Positions 23,588 to 32,803 of a DNA stretch of 64,000 nt are shown piece after piece (the stretch's first letter is position 1; each line of letters starts with the position of its first letter). Source of the DNA: an uncultured Anaeromyxobacter sp. (GTDB lineage Bacteria; Myxococcota; Myxococcia; Myxococcales; Anaeromyxobacteraceae). Both the position numbers and the translations under genes were made by a program. The notes beneath the pieces are model-generated. The model saw only the letters and a list, made by a program, of their open reading frames with translations, was not told the DNA's origin and did no database searches. The DNA lies in the NCBI GenBank assembly GCA_903904005.1, contig CAIVAR010000034.1, forward strand, positions 1 through 64,000, written 5' to 3'.

Positions 23588-24925
23588 GTGCTGGGTGCTC
23601 CGACATGGGAATGGCTGTCGATGGTAGGGGTCGTCCTCGGCTCCGCGGCGGCGTCCGCGTCCGAGACGGCGCTGACCTCGCTCGGCGACCTCAAGACCCG
23701 GCAACTGGTCGAGGCGGGCGGGCGACGCGCCCGGCTCCTCCGGGTGTGGGTGGAGCACCCGGAGCGGGTGCTCTCCGCCGTGCTGGTCACCAACACGCTC
23801 CTCAACATCGGTGGCGGCGTGCTGGCCGGGGAGATCGCGGCCGGGGTGGCGGCGGCGAACGGGATCTCGGCCGCGACCGCGCTCGGGGTGGCCACCGCGG
23901 TCGCCACCGTGGTCGTCCTCTTCGCCGGCGAGGTGGTCCCGAAGACCCTCGCCAAGCGCCATCCCGTCCGCTTCGCGCTGGCGCTCGCCCCGTTCGTGAG
24001 CGCGGTCTCCTGGGTGCTCTGGCCGGTGTCGATGGGGCTGGTGCGCGCCACCCACGGGCTCATGCGGCTGTTCGGGGGAGGGCAGATCGCACCCGGCCCT
24101 GCCGTGACCAGCGAGGAGATCGAGTACATCATCGAGATGGGCACGCGGGAGGGCGTCCTCGACGAGGTGAAGGAGGAGCTGCTGAACAGCGTCCTCGAGT
24201 TCGCCGACCGGGTGGTGAAGGAGGTCATGGTCCCCCGCACCCGCATGGTGGCGATCGACCGCGACGCCCCCCGGGACGAGATCGTCCGCACGGTGACCGA
24301 GAACCCCTACAGCCGGATGCCGGTTTACGAGGGCTCCGCCGACAACATCGTGGGCATCCTCATGGTGCGCGACATCGTGCTCGAGGTGGCCCGGGGCCCC
24401 GGTCCGATCCCGTGGGATCGGGTGCTCAAGCCCGCCTTCTTCGTGCCCGAGCAGATGAAGGTCTCCCGGCTGCTCAAGGAGATGCAGCGGCGCAAGACCC
24501 ACCTCGCGGTGGTGGTCGACGAGTTCGGTGGGACGAGCGGCGTCGTCACCCTGGAGGACGTGCTCGAGGAGATCGTCGGCGAGATCCAGGACGAGGGGGA
24601 TGCCGAGGCGGCGCCGGTGAAGAACGTCGGCGCCGGCGTCTGGATGGCCGATGCGGCGGTTCCCCTCCGGGAGCTCGAGGAGTTCATCGACCGCGAGTCG
24701 GGCGTCGAGCCCGGGGCGCGGGGCGTTCTCCGCTTCCCGGACGAGGGGGACTACGAGACGCTGGGCGGGTTCGTCACCGCCACCGCCGGACGGGTGCCGC
24801 CGGTGGGCGCCCACGTCGACCACGACGGGTTCCGATTCACCGTGCGCGGCGCCGACGAGCGCCGGGTGACCCGGGTGGAGATCGCCCGCCGGGAGCCGGT
24901 CGCCGTCGTGGCCGAGGGGGCCTGA
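23588..24925 (+). CDS. CNNM/CorC-family membrane protein with CBS pair
   Basis: This 445-residue protein has an N-terminal DUF21/CNNM membrane domain (about 1-165; several hydrophobic segments, SETALTSL, FAGEVVPKTLAKR), a CBS domain pair (about 200-320; VMVPRTRMVAID and YSRMPVYEG) and a C-terminal CorC/HlyC domain (about 345-430). Proteins of this family (HlyC/CorC, YfjD, MpfA) are linked to Mg or Co efflux. The start chosen is GTG 23588 because the earlier GTG 23525 would translate through the ndk hairpin and give a non-membrane leader. rlmN begins 3 bases after the stop. Confidence 0.88.
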   Translation: MLGAPTWEWLSMVGVVLGSAAASASETALTSLGDLKTRQLVEAGGRRARLLRVWVEHPERVLSAVLVTNTLLNIGGGVLAGEIAAGVAAANGISAATALGVATAVATVVVLFAGEVVPKTLAKRHPVRFALALAPFVSAVSWVLWPVSMGLVRATHGLMRLFGGGQIAPGPAVTSEEIEYIIEMGTREGVLDEVKEELLNSVLEFADRVVKEVMVPRTRMVAIDRDAPRDEIVRTVTENPYSRMPVYEGSADNIVGILMVRDIVLEVARGPGPIPWDRVLKPAFFVPEQMKVSRLLKEMQRRKTHLAVVVDEFGGTSGVVTLEDVLEEIVGEIQDEGDAEAAPVKNVGAGVWMADAAVPLRELEEFIDRESGVEPGARGVLRFPDEGDYETLGGFVTATAGRVPPVGAHVDHDGFRFTVRGADERRVTRVEIARREPVAVVAEGA

Positions 24926-24927
24926 GC

Positions 24928-26049
24928 TTGGACCCGGGCAAGGTGCCCGACCTCCGCTCCCTGCCGCGGGCGGAGATCGATCGCCTCCTCGCCCGCCTGG
25001 GCGAGAAGCCCTACCGGGCCCGGCAGCTCTTCCGCTGGCTGCACCAGAAGGGCGCCGCCTCGCTCGACGAGATGAGCGACTTGCCGGCGACCCTCCGGGC
25101 GCGGCTCGCCGCCGAGACCTCCCTCGCGGCGCTCGAGCGGGCCGAGGAGCGGCGGTCCACCGATGGGACGATCAAGTGGACGTGGCGCACCCACGACGGG
25201 AAGCTCATCGAGTCGGTCTACATGCCCGAGCCCGGGCGCAAGACCCTCTGCGTCTCCACCCAGGCGGGCTGCGCGGTGGGCTGCACCTTCTGCATGACCG
25301 GAACGATGGGGCTGTCGCGAAACCTCTCCTCCGGGGAGATCGTCGACCAGGTCTCCCGCGCCAACCGGCGGCTCGTCGAGCTCGGGGAGGGCGCGGCCCC
25401 GCGGCCGCTCACCAACCTGGTCTTCATGGGAATGGGGGAGCCCCTCCACAACTTCGATGCCGTGAAGGCGGCCCTCGACGTGCTCCTCGCCGAGGACGGT
25501 CCCAACTTCTCCAACCGGCACGTGACCGTCTCCACCTCCGGGATCGTGCCGGAGATGCGCCGCTTCGGGGAGGAGACCGACGTGAAGCTGGCGGTCTCGC
25601 TCAACGCCACCACCGACGAGGTCCGCACCGCCCTCATGCCCCTGAACCGGCGCTGGCCGCTGCGGGAGCTCCTGGCCGCCTGCCGCGAGTTCCCCATGAA
25701 GAAGGGGCGGCGCATCACCTTCGAGTACGTGATGCTCGGCGGGGTGAACGACGCCGATGCGGATGCCATCCGGCTCTCCCGGATGGTGAAGGGGATCCCG
25801 GCCAAGGTGAACCTCATCCCGTACAACGAGAACCCCGGGCTGGGCTTCCGGGCCCCGGCCCCCGGGAGGGTCGAGGCCTTCCGGGACATCCTCCTCTCGG
25901 CCAACGTGACCGCCGTGGTCCGGCGGAACCGGGGCAGCGACATCGCGGCCGCCTGCGGCCAGCTGGCCGCCGAGGGCGGACCGGGCGACCCGCGGCGGCG
26001 TGCCGGAGGTTCCACGCCACCGTTGACCGAGAATGGTTCCGCGGGGTAG
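24928..26049 (+). CDS. rlmN: Dual-specificity 23S rRNA/tRNA m2A methyltransferase RlmN
   Basis: This radical SAM methyltransferase modifies A2503 of 23S rRNA and A37 of some tRNAs. The 4Fe-4S motif CAVGCTFC lies at about residues 115-122, and FMGMGEPLHNF near 169. The methyl-carrying Cys is in RGSDIAAACGQL (about 343). The start is TTG 24928, placed 7 bases after GAGGGGG; GTG 24943 is a possible alternative with a poorer ribosome site. The C-terminal 25 residues are a Pro/Gly-rich extension. The gene lies tightly between the CNNM gene and the PfkB kinase. Confidence 0.94.
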   Translation: MDPGKVPDLRSLPRAEIDRLLARLGEKPYRARQLFRWLHQKGAASLDEMSDLPATLRARLAAETSLAALERAEERRSTDGTIKWTWRTHDGKLIESVYMPEPGRKTLCVSTQAGCAVGCTFCMTGTMGLSRNLSSGEIVDQVSRANRRLVELGEGAAPRPLTNLVFMGMGEPLHNFDAVKAALDVLLAEDGPNFSNRHVTVSTSGIVPEMRRFGEETDVKLAVSLNATTDEVRTALMPLNRRWPLRELLAACREFPMKKGRRITFEYVMLGGVNDADADAIRLSRMVKGIPAKVNLIPYNENPGLGFRAPAPGRVEAFRDILLSANVTAVVRRNRGSDIAAACGQLAAEGGPGDPRRRAGGSTPPLTENGSAG

Positions 26050-26060
26050 AGCACCGCACC

Positions 26061-27002
26061 ATGGCTCTACTCGCGGTGGGTTCGGTGGCGCTCGATTCTC
26101 TCCAGACGCCCTTCGGCGTCCGCGAGGACGTGCTGGGCGGGTCGGCGACGTACTTCTCGACCGCGGCGAGCTTCTTCGCGCCGGTCCGGGTCGTGGCGGT
26201 GGTCGGGGAGGATTTCCCCGAGGTCCACGTGGACTTCCTGCGCGGGCGCGGCGTCGACGTCTCGGGGCTGGAGCGGCGACCGGGGCGGACCTTCCGGTGG
26301 TCCGGACGCTACGAGTTCGACCTCAACCAGGCCCACACGCTCGACACGCAGCTCAACGTCTTCGCCGACTTCCGGCCCGACCTGCCCGAGCGCTTCCGCG
26401 ACTCGAGCCACGTCTTCCTCGGCAACATCGACCCGGAGCTCCAGGTCCGGGTGCTCGACCAGATCCGCGCGCCGCGGATCGTCGCCGCCGACACGATGAA
26501 CTTCTGGATCACCTCGAAGCGCAAGCAGCTCCTCGAGGTGCTGCGCCGCGTGGACCTCCTCTTCGTGAACGACGCCGAGGCGCGGCAGCTGGCGGGCGAG
26601 CACAACGTCGTCAAGGCGGCACGGGCCATCCTCTCGCTCGGGCCCCGCGCGGTGGTGGTGAAGCGCGGGGAGTACGGCGCGCTCTTCTTCTCCGGGGCGG
26701 AGGTCTTCGCGAGCTCCGCGTACCCGCTCGCCGAGCTCTTCGATCCCACCGGCGCCGGCGACAGCTTCGCGGGCGGGTTCATGGGCTACCTGGCCCGCTC
26801 CGGGTCGCTCGAGCCGGCCGCCATGCGGCGCGCCATCGTGGTGGGGAGCGTGCTCGCGAGCTTCGCCGTGGAGCGCTTCAGCCTCGACCGGCTCCGCGAC
26901 CTGGGACCGGAGGAGATCCGGTCCCGGTACGCCGAGTTCCGCCGCCTCTCCCATTTCGACGATCTCGACGTCGACGTCCTTCCGGTCTCCGCCATCCCCT
27001 GA
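26061..27002 (+). CDS. PfkB-family sugar/nucleoside kinase
   Basis: This 313-residue ribokinase-fold kinase has an N-terminal GSVALDSLQTPFG and the PfkB C-terminal signature DPTGAGDSFAGGFMGY (about residue 229; catalytic Asp in GAGDS). VNDAEARQL and VVKRGEYGAL are the usual ATP-site strands. It has no close resemblance I can name to fructokinase or adenosine kinase, so the substrate is not assigned. ATG 26061 follows rlmN by 11 bases, and a phosphoesterase follows by 3. Confidence 0.88.
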   Translation: MALLAVGSVALDSLQTPFGVREDVLGGSATYFSTAASFFAPVRVVAVVGEDFPEVHVDFLRGRGVDVSGLERRPGRTFRWSGRYEFDLNQAHTLDTQLNVFADFRPDLPERFRDSSHVFLGNIDPELQVRVLDQIRAPRIVAADTMNFWITSKRKQLLEVLRRVDLLFVNDAEARQLAGEHNVVKAARAILSLGPRAVVVKRGEYGALFFSGAEVFASSAYPLAELFDPTGAGDSFAGGFMGYLARSGSLEPAAMRRAIVVGSVLASFAVERFSLDRLRDLGPEEIRSRYAEFRRLSHFDDLDVDVLPVSAIP

Positions 27003-27005
27003 CCG

Positions 27006-27740
27006 ATGCGCATCGCCGTCCTCAGCGACGTCCACGCCAACCTCGAGGCCCTGACCGAGGTGGAGCGGGCGATCGCCGGGCGCGGCGTCGACCTGGTGGC
27101 GTCGCTGGGCGACGTGGTTGGCTACGGCGCGAGCCCCAACGAGTGCTGCGAGGTGCTCCGGCGCCTCACCGGCGTGGCGCTTCTCGGGAACCACGACGCG
27201 GCGGTGACCGGCCGGATGGACTACGCGTTCTACTACGACGCGGCCCGGCACGCGCTCGACTGGACCGCCGGCGTGCTGCACCCCGAGCACCGGGACTGGC
27301 TCGTCGGGCTTCCCTACGCGCACCGGATCGACGAGGTGGGGTTCAGCCACGGTTCGCCGCTCAAGCCGGAGGCCTACGACTACATCCTGGCGAGCGAGCA
27401 GGCGGCCGAGCTCATCCCGGTGGTCGAGTCGCTTCCGCGCGTGACCTTCATCGGCCACTCGCACCTCACCAAGGTCTTCGCCCTGCAGGCGGGGAGCGAC
27501 GTGGTCGAGGTCTCGGGGCGGAAGTTCCGGCTGCGCCCCGGCTACAAGTACGTCGTCACCGTGGGTGCGGTTGGGCAGCCGCGCGACTACGACAACCGGG
27601 CCTGCTTCGTCGTGCACGACACCGACGAGCGGACCGTCGAGTACGTGCGCGTCCCGTACGACATCGAGACCGCGGCCCAGCGCATCTTCGCGGCGAGGGT
27701 GGCGGCGAACTTCGGTCGGCGGCTCTTCCTCGGCGTCTAG
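27006..27740 (+). CDS. Calcineurin-like metallophosphoesterase
   Basis: This 244-residue phosphoesterase has the full dimetal set: D and H in SDVHANLEAL, D in GDVVGYG, NH in LLGNHDAAV, H in SHGSP and H-x-H in GHSHL. This order fits the YfcE/ApaH-like class, which includes phosphodiesterases and diadenosine-polyphosphate hydrolases; the substrate is unclear. It probably shares an operon with the PfkB kinase. Its stop codon overlaps the stop of the convergent minus-strand gene in a single CTAG. Confidence 0.87.
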   Translation: MRIAVLSDVHANLEALTEVERAIAGRGVDLVASLGDVVGYGASPNECCEVLRRLTGVALLGNHDAAVTGRMDYAFYYDAARHALDWTAGVLHPEHRDWLVGLPYAHRIDEVGFSHGSPLKPEAYDYILASEQAAELIPVVESLPRVTFIGHSHLTKVFALQAGSDVVEVSGRKFRLRPGYKYVVTVGAVGQPRDYDNRACFVVHDTDERTVEYVRVPYDIETAAQRIFAARVAANFGRRLFLGV

Positions 27741-29983
27741 GGAGGGGAGGGCGGAGGCGGCCCGACCTCGGCGAGGTGGCCGCGGACGCGGGCGCCGGCG
27801 AGGAGCCCGTCCCCGTCGAGCGTCCAGGTCGCGAGGTCGTCGCCGACGGCCAGCTGCGCCGGGGCGTGCGCCGGGACGCGCCCCACCGGCTGACCCGTCG
27901 CGCCGTCGAGCCACTCCACCTCCTCGGCGGCCACGAGCACGAGGCCTCGAACGGCGACCGGGGGCAGGTTTCCGGGAGGGGAGGGGCGTCCGGCGGCGGA
28001 GCGGATCCAGAGGGTCCGCCCCTCGCGATCGAGCGCCGCGCAGGTCCCGTCGGGCCCCTTCGCGAGCAGCCCACCGGGGCGGGGCGCGAGTGCCGGGACG
28101 ACTCCCGTGGGCGAGGGCTCGGTCCAGGCATGCGCGCCGTCCTCCTCGATCGCCGCGACGACCCCGTCGCCCGCGACCCGGCCGGCGATGACGATCCGTC
28201 CGGCTGCACGGAGCGGTGGGCCGTCCGGCGTGAAGTCGAGTGAGCTCTCGAAGCAGCGCGTCCCGGTGGACGGGTCGACGGAGGCCAGGGTCGCTCCGGT
28301 GGGGGTGCGGAAGGCGAGCAGGCAGGATCGCGCCGTGCCCACCGGAGGGGTGGCGAGAGGACCGGCGCCCCGGAGGCGCCAGGCGACGCGCCCGTCCGGA
28401 TCGAGGGCGTGGACCATGCCCCCGTCGGCGGCCACGACGAGCAGCGTCCCGAGCGGCAGGAGGCGCACCCGGGCGGCACCGGGCGAGGCGAACGACCAGG
28501 CCGGCTGCCCACCCGCGGCGTCGAACGCGTGGACCGAGCCGCCGGAGGCGACGAGGATGTGGCCGACGGGATCGAGGACGAGCGTGCTCCGGGTGCCGAC
28601 GTCGGGAGGCGGTGGACGGGACCAGAGGACGGAGCCGGTCGCCGCGTCCCGCATTTCGAGCGCGTCTCCGCGGAGGAGCGCCACCCGCCCCCCGGAAGCC
28701 GCCGCCTGGGAGGCCCCGGGCGCGATCCAGCGCTCCTCCCCCCCGGCAGGATCGAGCCCGACGGTCCGATCGCGCCCGCAGGCCACGAGCACGCCGGGGA
28801 GGAGGAAGAGCCCGTCGCGCGCGGGCGGGCCGACCTCGGACGAGGTGGTCGGGCGGAAGGAGACCCGGCGCAGCCGTCCCGGGGCGAGGGGCGTCGGCGA
28901 GGCACGGGGCTCCCGGCGCACCCGAATCCTACGCCGGGAGGCGGACGCCCGGTCCCCTTCCCGCAGCTCCAGCACGTGGGTGAGGCAGGAGGAGGCCGAC
29001 TGTTCCAGATCGACGAGGAGCGCGTTATGCGCCTGGCGCCGGGCCCGGCCCCGGACCACCGAGCAGAAGTCGGCCGCACCCTCGACGATGGCCTGGGCGA
29101 AGGCGAGCGGGTCGCAGCGGACGGGTTCGCCCCCATCGACGGAGACCGTGTCACCGGCGGCGAGGACCCGTGCGGTCGCGCTCCGGCCAGGGCGCGCCAG
29201 GTCGAAGGAGAGCGGTGCTCCGGGTGCCGCGGCCAGGCGGGACGCGGCGGCGCACAGGTCGCGGAACAGGAGGTACGGGGAGCCGGTGATGGCGAGGAAC
29301 TCCTCGCCGGTCGGGGAGCGGAACGCGACGCGCCCCTGGACGAGGAGCGAGGCCAGGTCCGCGCCAGGCCCCCGGAAGGTCGAGAGACGACCCTCCTCGT
29401 CGTGGAGCTCGAAGCTGCAGGAGGCGTCCCGGGGACGGCGTCGGGTCCGCCGGGAACGGGTGCCGGGGACTGCCGGCCGGGACGCCTCGGCCACGGCAGG
29501 GGCCCGCGTTGCGGCCGCGAGGAGGGCGCGGAGCTCCGGCAGCGCCCGTGCGCTCGGGGCGATCTCGGCAACGCGGTCGCAGAAGGTGAGGGCTGCGGCC
29601 CGGGCCGCCTCGGCGAGGCGCGGGAGGTCGATCTCCACGTCGTGGGCGAGGAGGCGGGCGGGCCGGGCCAGCGTGGCCACCGAGAGGAGCGCCTGTCCAC
29701 CTCGCCGGTGGAGCAGGAGCTCCACGGCCCCGTCGTCGAAAGGCACGGAGGCGTGCTCCCCGCCCGAGGCGAGCCGTCCGACGGCCCGGAGGAGTCCGAG
29801 CACCCCCTCGGCCACAGGGCCCTCGGTCCGCCCCGCACCGATGTCGACCCCGTCGACCTCCACCGCGACCACGTCGACGATCGAGCGGATCGCGTCCCGC
29901 CGGGGCCCGGATGACCCGGCCCGAAGGCCGGCCCTGACCCCGGGGTCCGACTCCCACCCCTCGCCGATGCGGATGCGAACCAC
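27737..29983 (-). CDS. PQQ-like beta-propeller repeat protein
   Basis: This is a 748-residue protein. The first 330 residues are an uncharacterised region with Arg-rich linkers. From about 360 onward, tandem beta-propeller blades of the PQQ/YVTN type are evident (LDPAGGEERW, AFDAAGGQPAW, LDPDGRVAWRL, LDREGRTLW, the usual A-x-D-x-x-G-x-x-W pattern). There is no signal peptide or membrane segment, which is unusual for a BamB-like propeller and suggests a cytoplasmic role. The GTG start at 29983 has GGAGG 9 bases upstream. It is divergent from the HARE-HTH gene and convergent with the phosphoesterase. Function unknown. Confidence 0.85.
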   Translation of the reverse strand: MVRIRIGEGWESDPGVRAGLRAGSSGPRRDAIRSIVDVVAVEVDGVDIGAGRTEGPVAEGVLGLLRAVGRLASGGEHASVPFDDGAVELLLHRRGGQALLSVATLARPARLLAHDVEIDLPRLAEAARAAALTFCDRVAEIAPSARALPELRALLAAATRAPAVAEASRPAVPGTRSRRTRRRPRDASCSFELHDEEGRLSTFRGPGADLASLLVQGRVAFRSPTGEEFLAITGSPYLLFRDLCAAASRLAAAPGAPLSFDLARPGRSATARVLAAGDTVSVDGGEPVRCDPLAFAQAIVEGAADFCSVVRGRARRQAHNALLVDLEQSASSCLTHVLELREGDRASASRRRIRVRREPRASPTPLAPGRLRRVSFRPTTSSEVGPPARDGLFLLPGVLVACGRDRTVGLDPAGGEERWIAPGASQAAASGGRVALLRGDALEMRDAATGSVLWSRPPPPDVGTRSTLVLDPVGHILVASGGSVHAFDAAGGQPAWSFASPGAARVRLLPLGTLLVVAADGGMVHALDPDGRVAWRLRGAGPLATPPVGTARSCLLAFRTPTGATLASVDPSTGTRCFESSLDFTPDGPPLRAAGRIVIAGRVAGDGVVAAIEEDGAHAWTEPSPTGVVPALAPRPGGLLAKGPDGTCAALDREGRTLWIRSAAGRPSPPGNLPPVAVRGLVLVAAEEVEWLDGATGQPVGRVPAHAPAQLAVGDDLATWTLDGDGLLAGARVRGHLAEVGPPPPSPP

Positions 29984-30037
29984 CTGCCGCGTACCTCCAG
30001 AGCGTCGAAGTCTCCGGTGATCCGGAGGAATTCCACG

Positions 30038-30066
30038 TTGACAGGGGACTTACCGCGACACAAGAT
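30038..30066 (+). promoter_or_regulatory. Candidate promoter of HARE-HTH gene
   Basis: A perfect TTGACA (30038-30043) is followed after 17 bases by CAAGAT (30061-30066) in the divergent gap. Transcription would start near 30073, giving a leader of about 50 bases; AAGGA lies ahead of the ATG at 30124. Confidence 0.45.
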
Positions 30067-30123
30067 GAAGAACTGCCCGCGGCGACATCCGCCGCGAAAT
30101 CTGCAAGGAATCCTGAGACTTTC

Positions 30124-31839
30124 ATGACCTTCACCGAAGCAGCCGTCGAGGTGCTGAAGCGGGAAGGCAAGCCACTCCACTTCCGGAAGATCGCCGAGAT
30201 CGCGATCCGCGAGAACCTGCTCGACCACGTCGGCAAGATTCCCGAGGACACGATGGCCGACCAGCTGGCCGCGCACTGCAAGTTGCCGCGGCCGGACCGG
30301 GCCATCGTGGTGATCCAGCACGGGACCTTCGCGATGGAGGAGTGGGGCCTGCCCGAAGACCCAGCTGGGCTCGAGAACCTGGTCGAGGTTCCGCCGGCCG
30401 ATGAACCGCCCTATCGCCCCCGGGAGCGTCACCCCATCCCTGCGCGCGAGCTGGCCCGCTCGTCGGGTCGGGACGCAGCGCGTGGGCGTCGCCGGGAGGA
30501 GGGGGGGGACGACAAGCACCGCCGCTTCCCGCCGCCGGCCGAGGTGGCCTACGAGATCCTCTCGGGTGCCGAGCGGCCGCTCACCCTCCGCGAGCTGGCG
30601 TCGCTGGGGGCGGAGCGCATGCTCATGCCCGACGCCTTCGTCCGCGACGCTGGATCGCTCGCGGCCGCGCTCCGCGAGGACAACCGGCGGCGCGAGTCGG
30701 CCGGTCGCAAGGCACTCTTCACCATCGACGGGGATACGGTCGCGCTGGGGGCTACCCCCGAGCCGGGCGACCGTCCGGCGCCCGTCGTGGCGGCCCGCAC
30801 CTCCACGAGCCCCGCCGAGATGCGGCGCGCGGCCCTGGCCGCGCTGCGGCGTCGCCTGCTGGAGTGCGACGGTGCCACGGTCGAATACCTGGTCGCCCGC
30901 CTGCTCGAGAAGAGCGGCCTCAAGGAGGTCAAGGTCGCGAAGCGTGGACGGGACAGCGTGGTCTTCACGGCGCGCCGTCGCATGGGGCTCGTCGAGATCC
31001 GGCACGCCATCCGCGTCCTTCGCGGTGGCGCCGACGTGGGTCGCCGGGACGTCGCCGACGTGCGGCGCGACCTCGGCCACTACGGGGCCCAGATCGGCAT
31101 GCTCGTGACGTCGGGTGAGGCCCAGCGCGAGGCCCGCAGCGAAGCCACGGCGGCCGGGCAGTTGCCCGTCCTGCTCATCGCTGGCGAGGCCTTCGCGGAG
31201 GCCTTCGCCGACGCCGGCGTCGGTTGCCGGATCGTGGAGATCCCGGAGGCCGATGAGGACTTCCTGGCCACCGCCACCGAGGCGGCGCAGCGCGACGAGG
31301 TCGCGCGCAAGGCCCGGCGCGAGGAGAGGGACCGGCGGGACGGCCGGGAGGGTCGGGAGGAGCGGGACGATCGCGGACGGGATCGGCGCGAGGAGCGCAG
31401 GCCCCGCCCCGAGCCCGCCGCCGTGCCAGAGGAAGGCGCTGCGCCCGTGGAGGTGTCGCGGCCGGAGGAGGGAGGGGAGCAGTCCGCCGTCCCGGCTTCG
31501 CTCGCGCTGGTTCGCGTGGAGGCTCCTCCTTCGTCCACCGGCCCCGAGAGCGACGACGACGAGGGCGACGACGACGACGGAGACGACGACGACGGTTCTC
31601 CCGAGGGTCCTCCCACCGAGGGCGCAAAGGCCGACGGTGCGCCGGGGGAGGCTGCCCGCGAGGGTCCGGCAGGAGAGGGTCGGCGTCGCAGGCGCCGTCG
31701 CCGCAGGCGCGGTGGGCGTGGACGGGGCGAACGGCGTCCCGACGGTTCGCCGGCGCCCGAGGGTGGGGAGGCGAGCGCACCTGCGCCCGCGCCCCCGTCC
31801 GGCGACGCTCCGCCTTCCGGATCGAACGAGGGCAGCTAG
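30124..31839 (+). CDS. Twin HARE-HTH protein with Mrr-like region and Arg-rich tail
   Basis: This 571-residue protein has an unusual architecture. Residues 1-70 form a HARE-HTH winged helix (FTEAAVEVLKREGKPLHFRK), known from the RNA polymerase delta subunit and restriction-linked proteins. A second copy appears at about 138-205. Residues 243-377 resemble the Mrr-type restriction endonuclease fold, but the expected D...QxK triad is not recognisable (VEIRHAIRVLRGG where QCKR is usual), so it is probably not a nuclease. Then come an acidic/Arg-Glu linker, an Asp-rich stretch at about 478-495 and a run of ten Arg followed by GGRGRG. It looks like a nucleic-acid-binding or transcription-linked protein; the function is inferred from the domains only. 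Confidence 0.8.
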   Translation: MTFTEAAVEVLKREGKPLHFRKIAEIAIRENLLDHVGKIPEDTMADQLAAHCKLPRPDRAIVVIQHGTFAMEEWGLPEDPAGLENLVEVPPADEPPYRPRERHPIPARELARSSGRDAARGRRREEGGDDKHRRFPPPAEVAYEILSGAERPLTLRELASLGAERMLMPDAFVRDAGSLAAALREDNRRRESAGRKALFTIDGDTVALGATPEPGDRPAPVVAARTSTSPAEMRRAALAALRRRLLECDGATVEYLVARLLEKSGLKEVKVAKRGRDSVVFTARRRMGLVEIRHAIRVLRGGADVGRRDVADVRRDLGHYGAQIGMLVTSGEAQREARSEATAAGQLPVLLIAGEAFAEAFADAGVGCRIVEIPEADEDFLATATEAAQRDEVARKARREERDRRDGREGREERDDRGRDRREERRPRPEPAAVPEEGAAPVEVSRPEEGGEQSAVPASLALVRVEAPPSSTGPESDDDEGDDDDGDDDDGSPEGPPTEGAKADGAPGEAAREGPAGEGRRRRRRRRRRGGRGRGERRPDGSPAPEGGEASAPAPAPPSGDAPPSGSNEGS

Positions 31840-31868
31840 CGGTTCCAGCGGAGGTCCGGGCACGGTCG

Positions 31869-32771
31869 ATGCGCACCGTCGCATGGCTCCTGGCGGTGGC
31901 GATGGCGCTCGGCGTTGCGGGCTGCCGGAAGGCGGCAGAGCCCTGCGTCGTCACCGGCGTCACCGTCGAGGAGGATCCCGGCCCGTTCCGGATGGACGCG
32001 ACCGGGATCGATCGCGAGGACCTGCGGCGCATCGCCGTCGATGCCTTCGCGCGCACCTCCGGCTTCGAGGTTCCCTCCGGCGAGGTGCGAAAGGGGGCGA
32101 ACCGGTGCCGCGGTCTCGTCTCCCTCCTGGACGCGCGGGTCGGCCCGAAGGGTGGCGGCGCCCAGGTCGAGGTGCTCCTGCGCATGGACGTCATGCCTGG
32201 AGACGACGCCGACCCGGTCTCGGAGACGGTCCGAGCCACCGAACAGGTGGCGCCCGGCGAGGCGCGGGCGGCCTCGTTCCGGCGCGCCATCCAGGGGGGC
32301 GCGTCGCGGGCAGCGAGCGCGCTCGCCCTCGCGCTGGCGGAGGCCCGCAAGCCGGACGCCGAGGTCATCCGCGACCTGGAGGCGAGCGATCCGAGGCTGC
32401 GGGAACTCGCGGTCGGGGTCCTCGCCGACCGGAAGAATCCGGCGGCGGTGCCCGGACTCGTGGCCCGCCTCCAGGACCCCGATCCGGACGTGGCAGACCG
32501 TGCGGTGGGCGCCCTGGCGCAGATCGGCGACCCGCGGGGAGTCGGGCCGATCATCGCGCTCTCGCGGCGAAGGGAGGGTCCTTTCGTCGCCGAGATGGTC
32601 CGGGCCATCGGGGACATCGGCGGCCCGGAGGCCGAGGCCTACCTCGACACCCTGGCCGCCGGTCATCCCGACCCGCTCGTGTCGGAGGCGGCCCGGGAAG
32701 CCCTGCGGGATGCCCGCCGCCGCCGCGCCTCGGGGCAGGGGGCAGGCCGCACCGTGGGCGGGGCGCGGTGA
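31869..32771 (+). CDS. HEAT-repeat lipoprotein
   Basis: This 300-residue exported protein has a lipoprotein signal peptide (lipobox LGVAGC, Cys19). After a domain of unknown type (about 25-160), residues 165-285 hold HEAT/PBS-lyase-like helical repeats (DPRLRELAVGVLADRKNPAAV, then DPDVADRAVGALAQIGDPR). Such repeats make protein-binding scaffolds. The next gene, another lipoprotein, follows closely, so the two may act together at the membrane. ATG 31869 is chosen because it gives the signal peptide. Confidence 0.82.
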   Translation: MRTVAWLLAVAMALGVAGCRKAAEPCVVTGVTVEEDPGPFRMDATGIDREDLRRIAVDAFARTSGFEVPSGEVRKGANRCRGLVSLLDARVGPKGGGAQVEVLLRMDVMPGDDADPVSETVRATEQVAPGEARAASFRRAIQGGASRAASALALALAEARKPDAEVIRDLEASDPRLRELAVGVLADRKNPAAVPGLVARLQDPDPDVADRAVGALAQIGDPRGVGPIIALSRRREGPFVAEMVRAIGDIGGPEAEAYLDTLAAGHPDPLVSEAAREALRDARRRRASGQGAGRTVGGAR

Positions 32772-32803
32772 GCGGCGCGTCGGGGCGCGACTTTGAGGGT
32801 AAG

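Noticed and set aside
31550-31730. Asp and Arg runs as a microsatellite or CRISPR-like repeat
   Set aside because: They are in-frame low-complexity coding sequence of the HARE-HTH protein, with no spacer structure.
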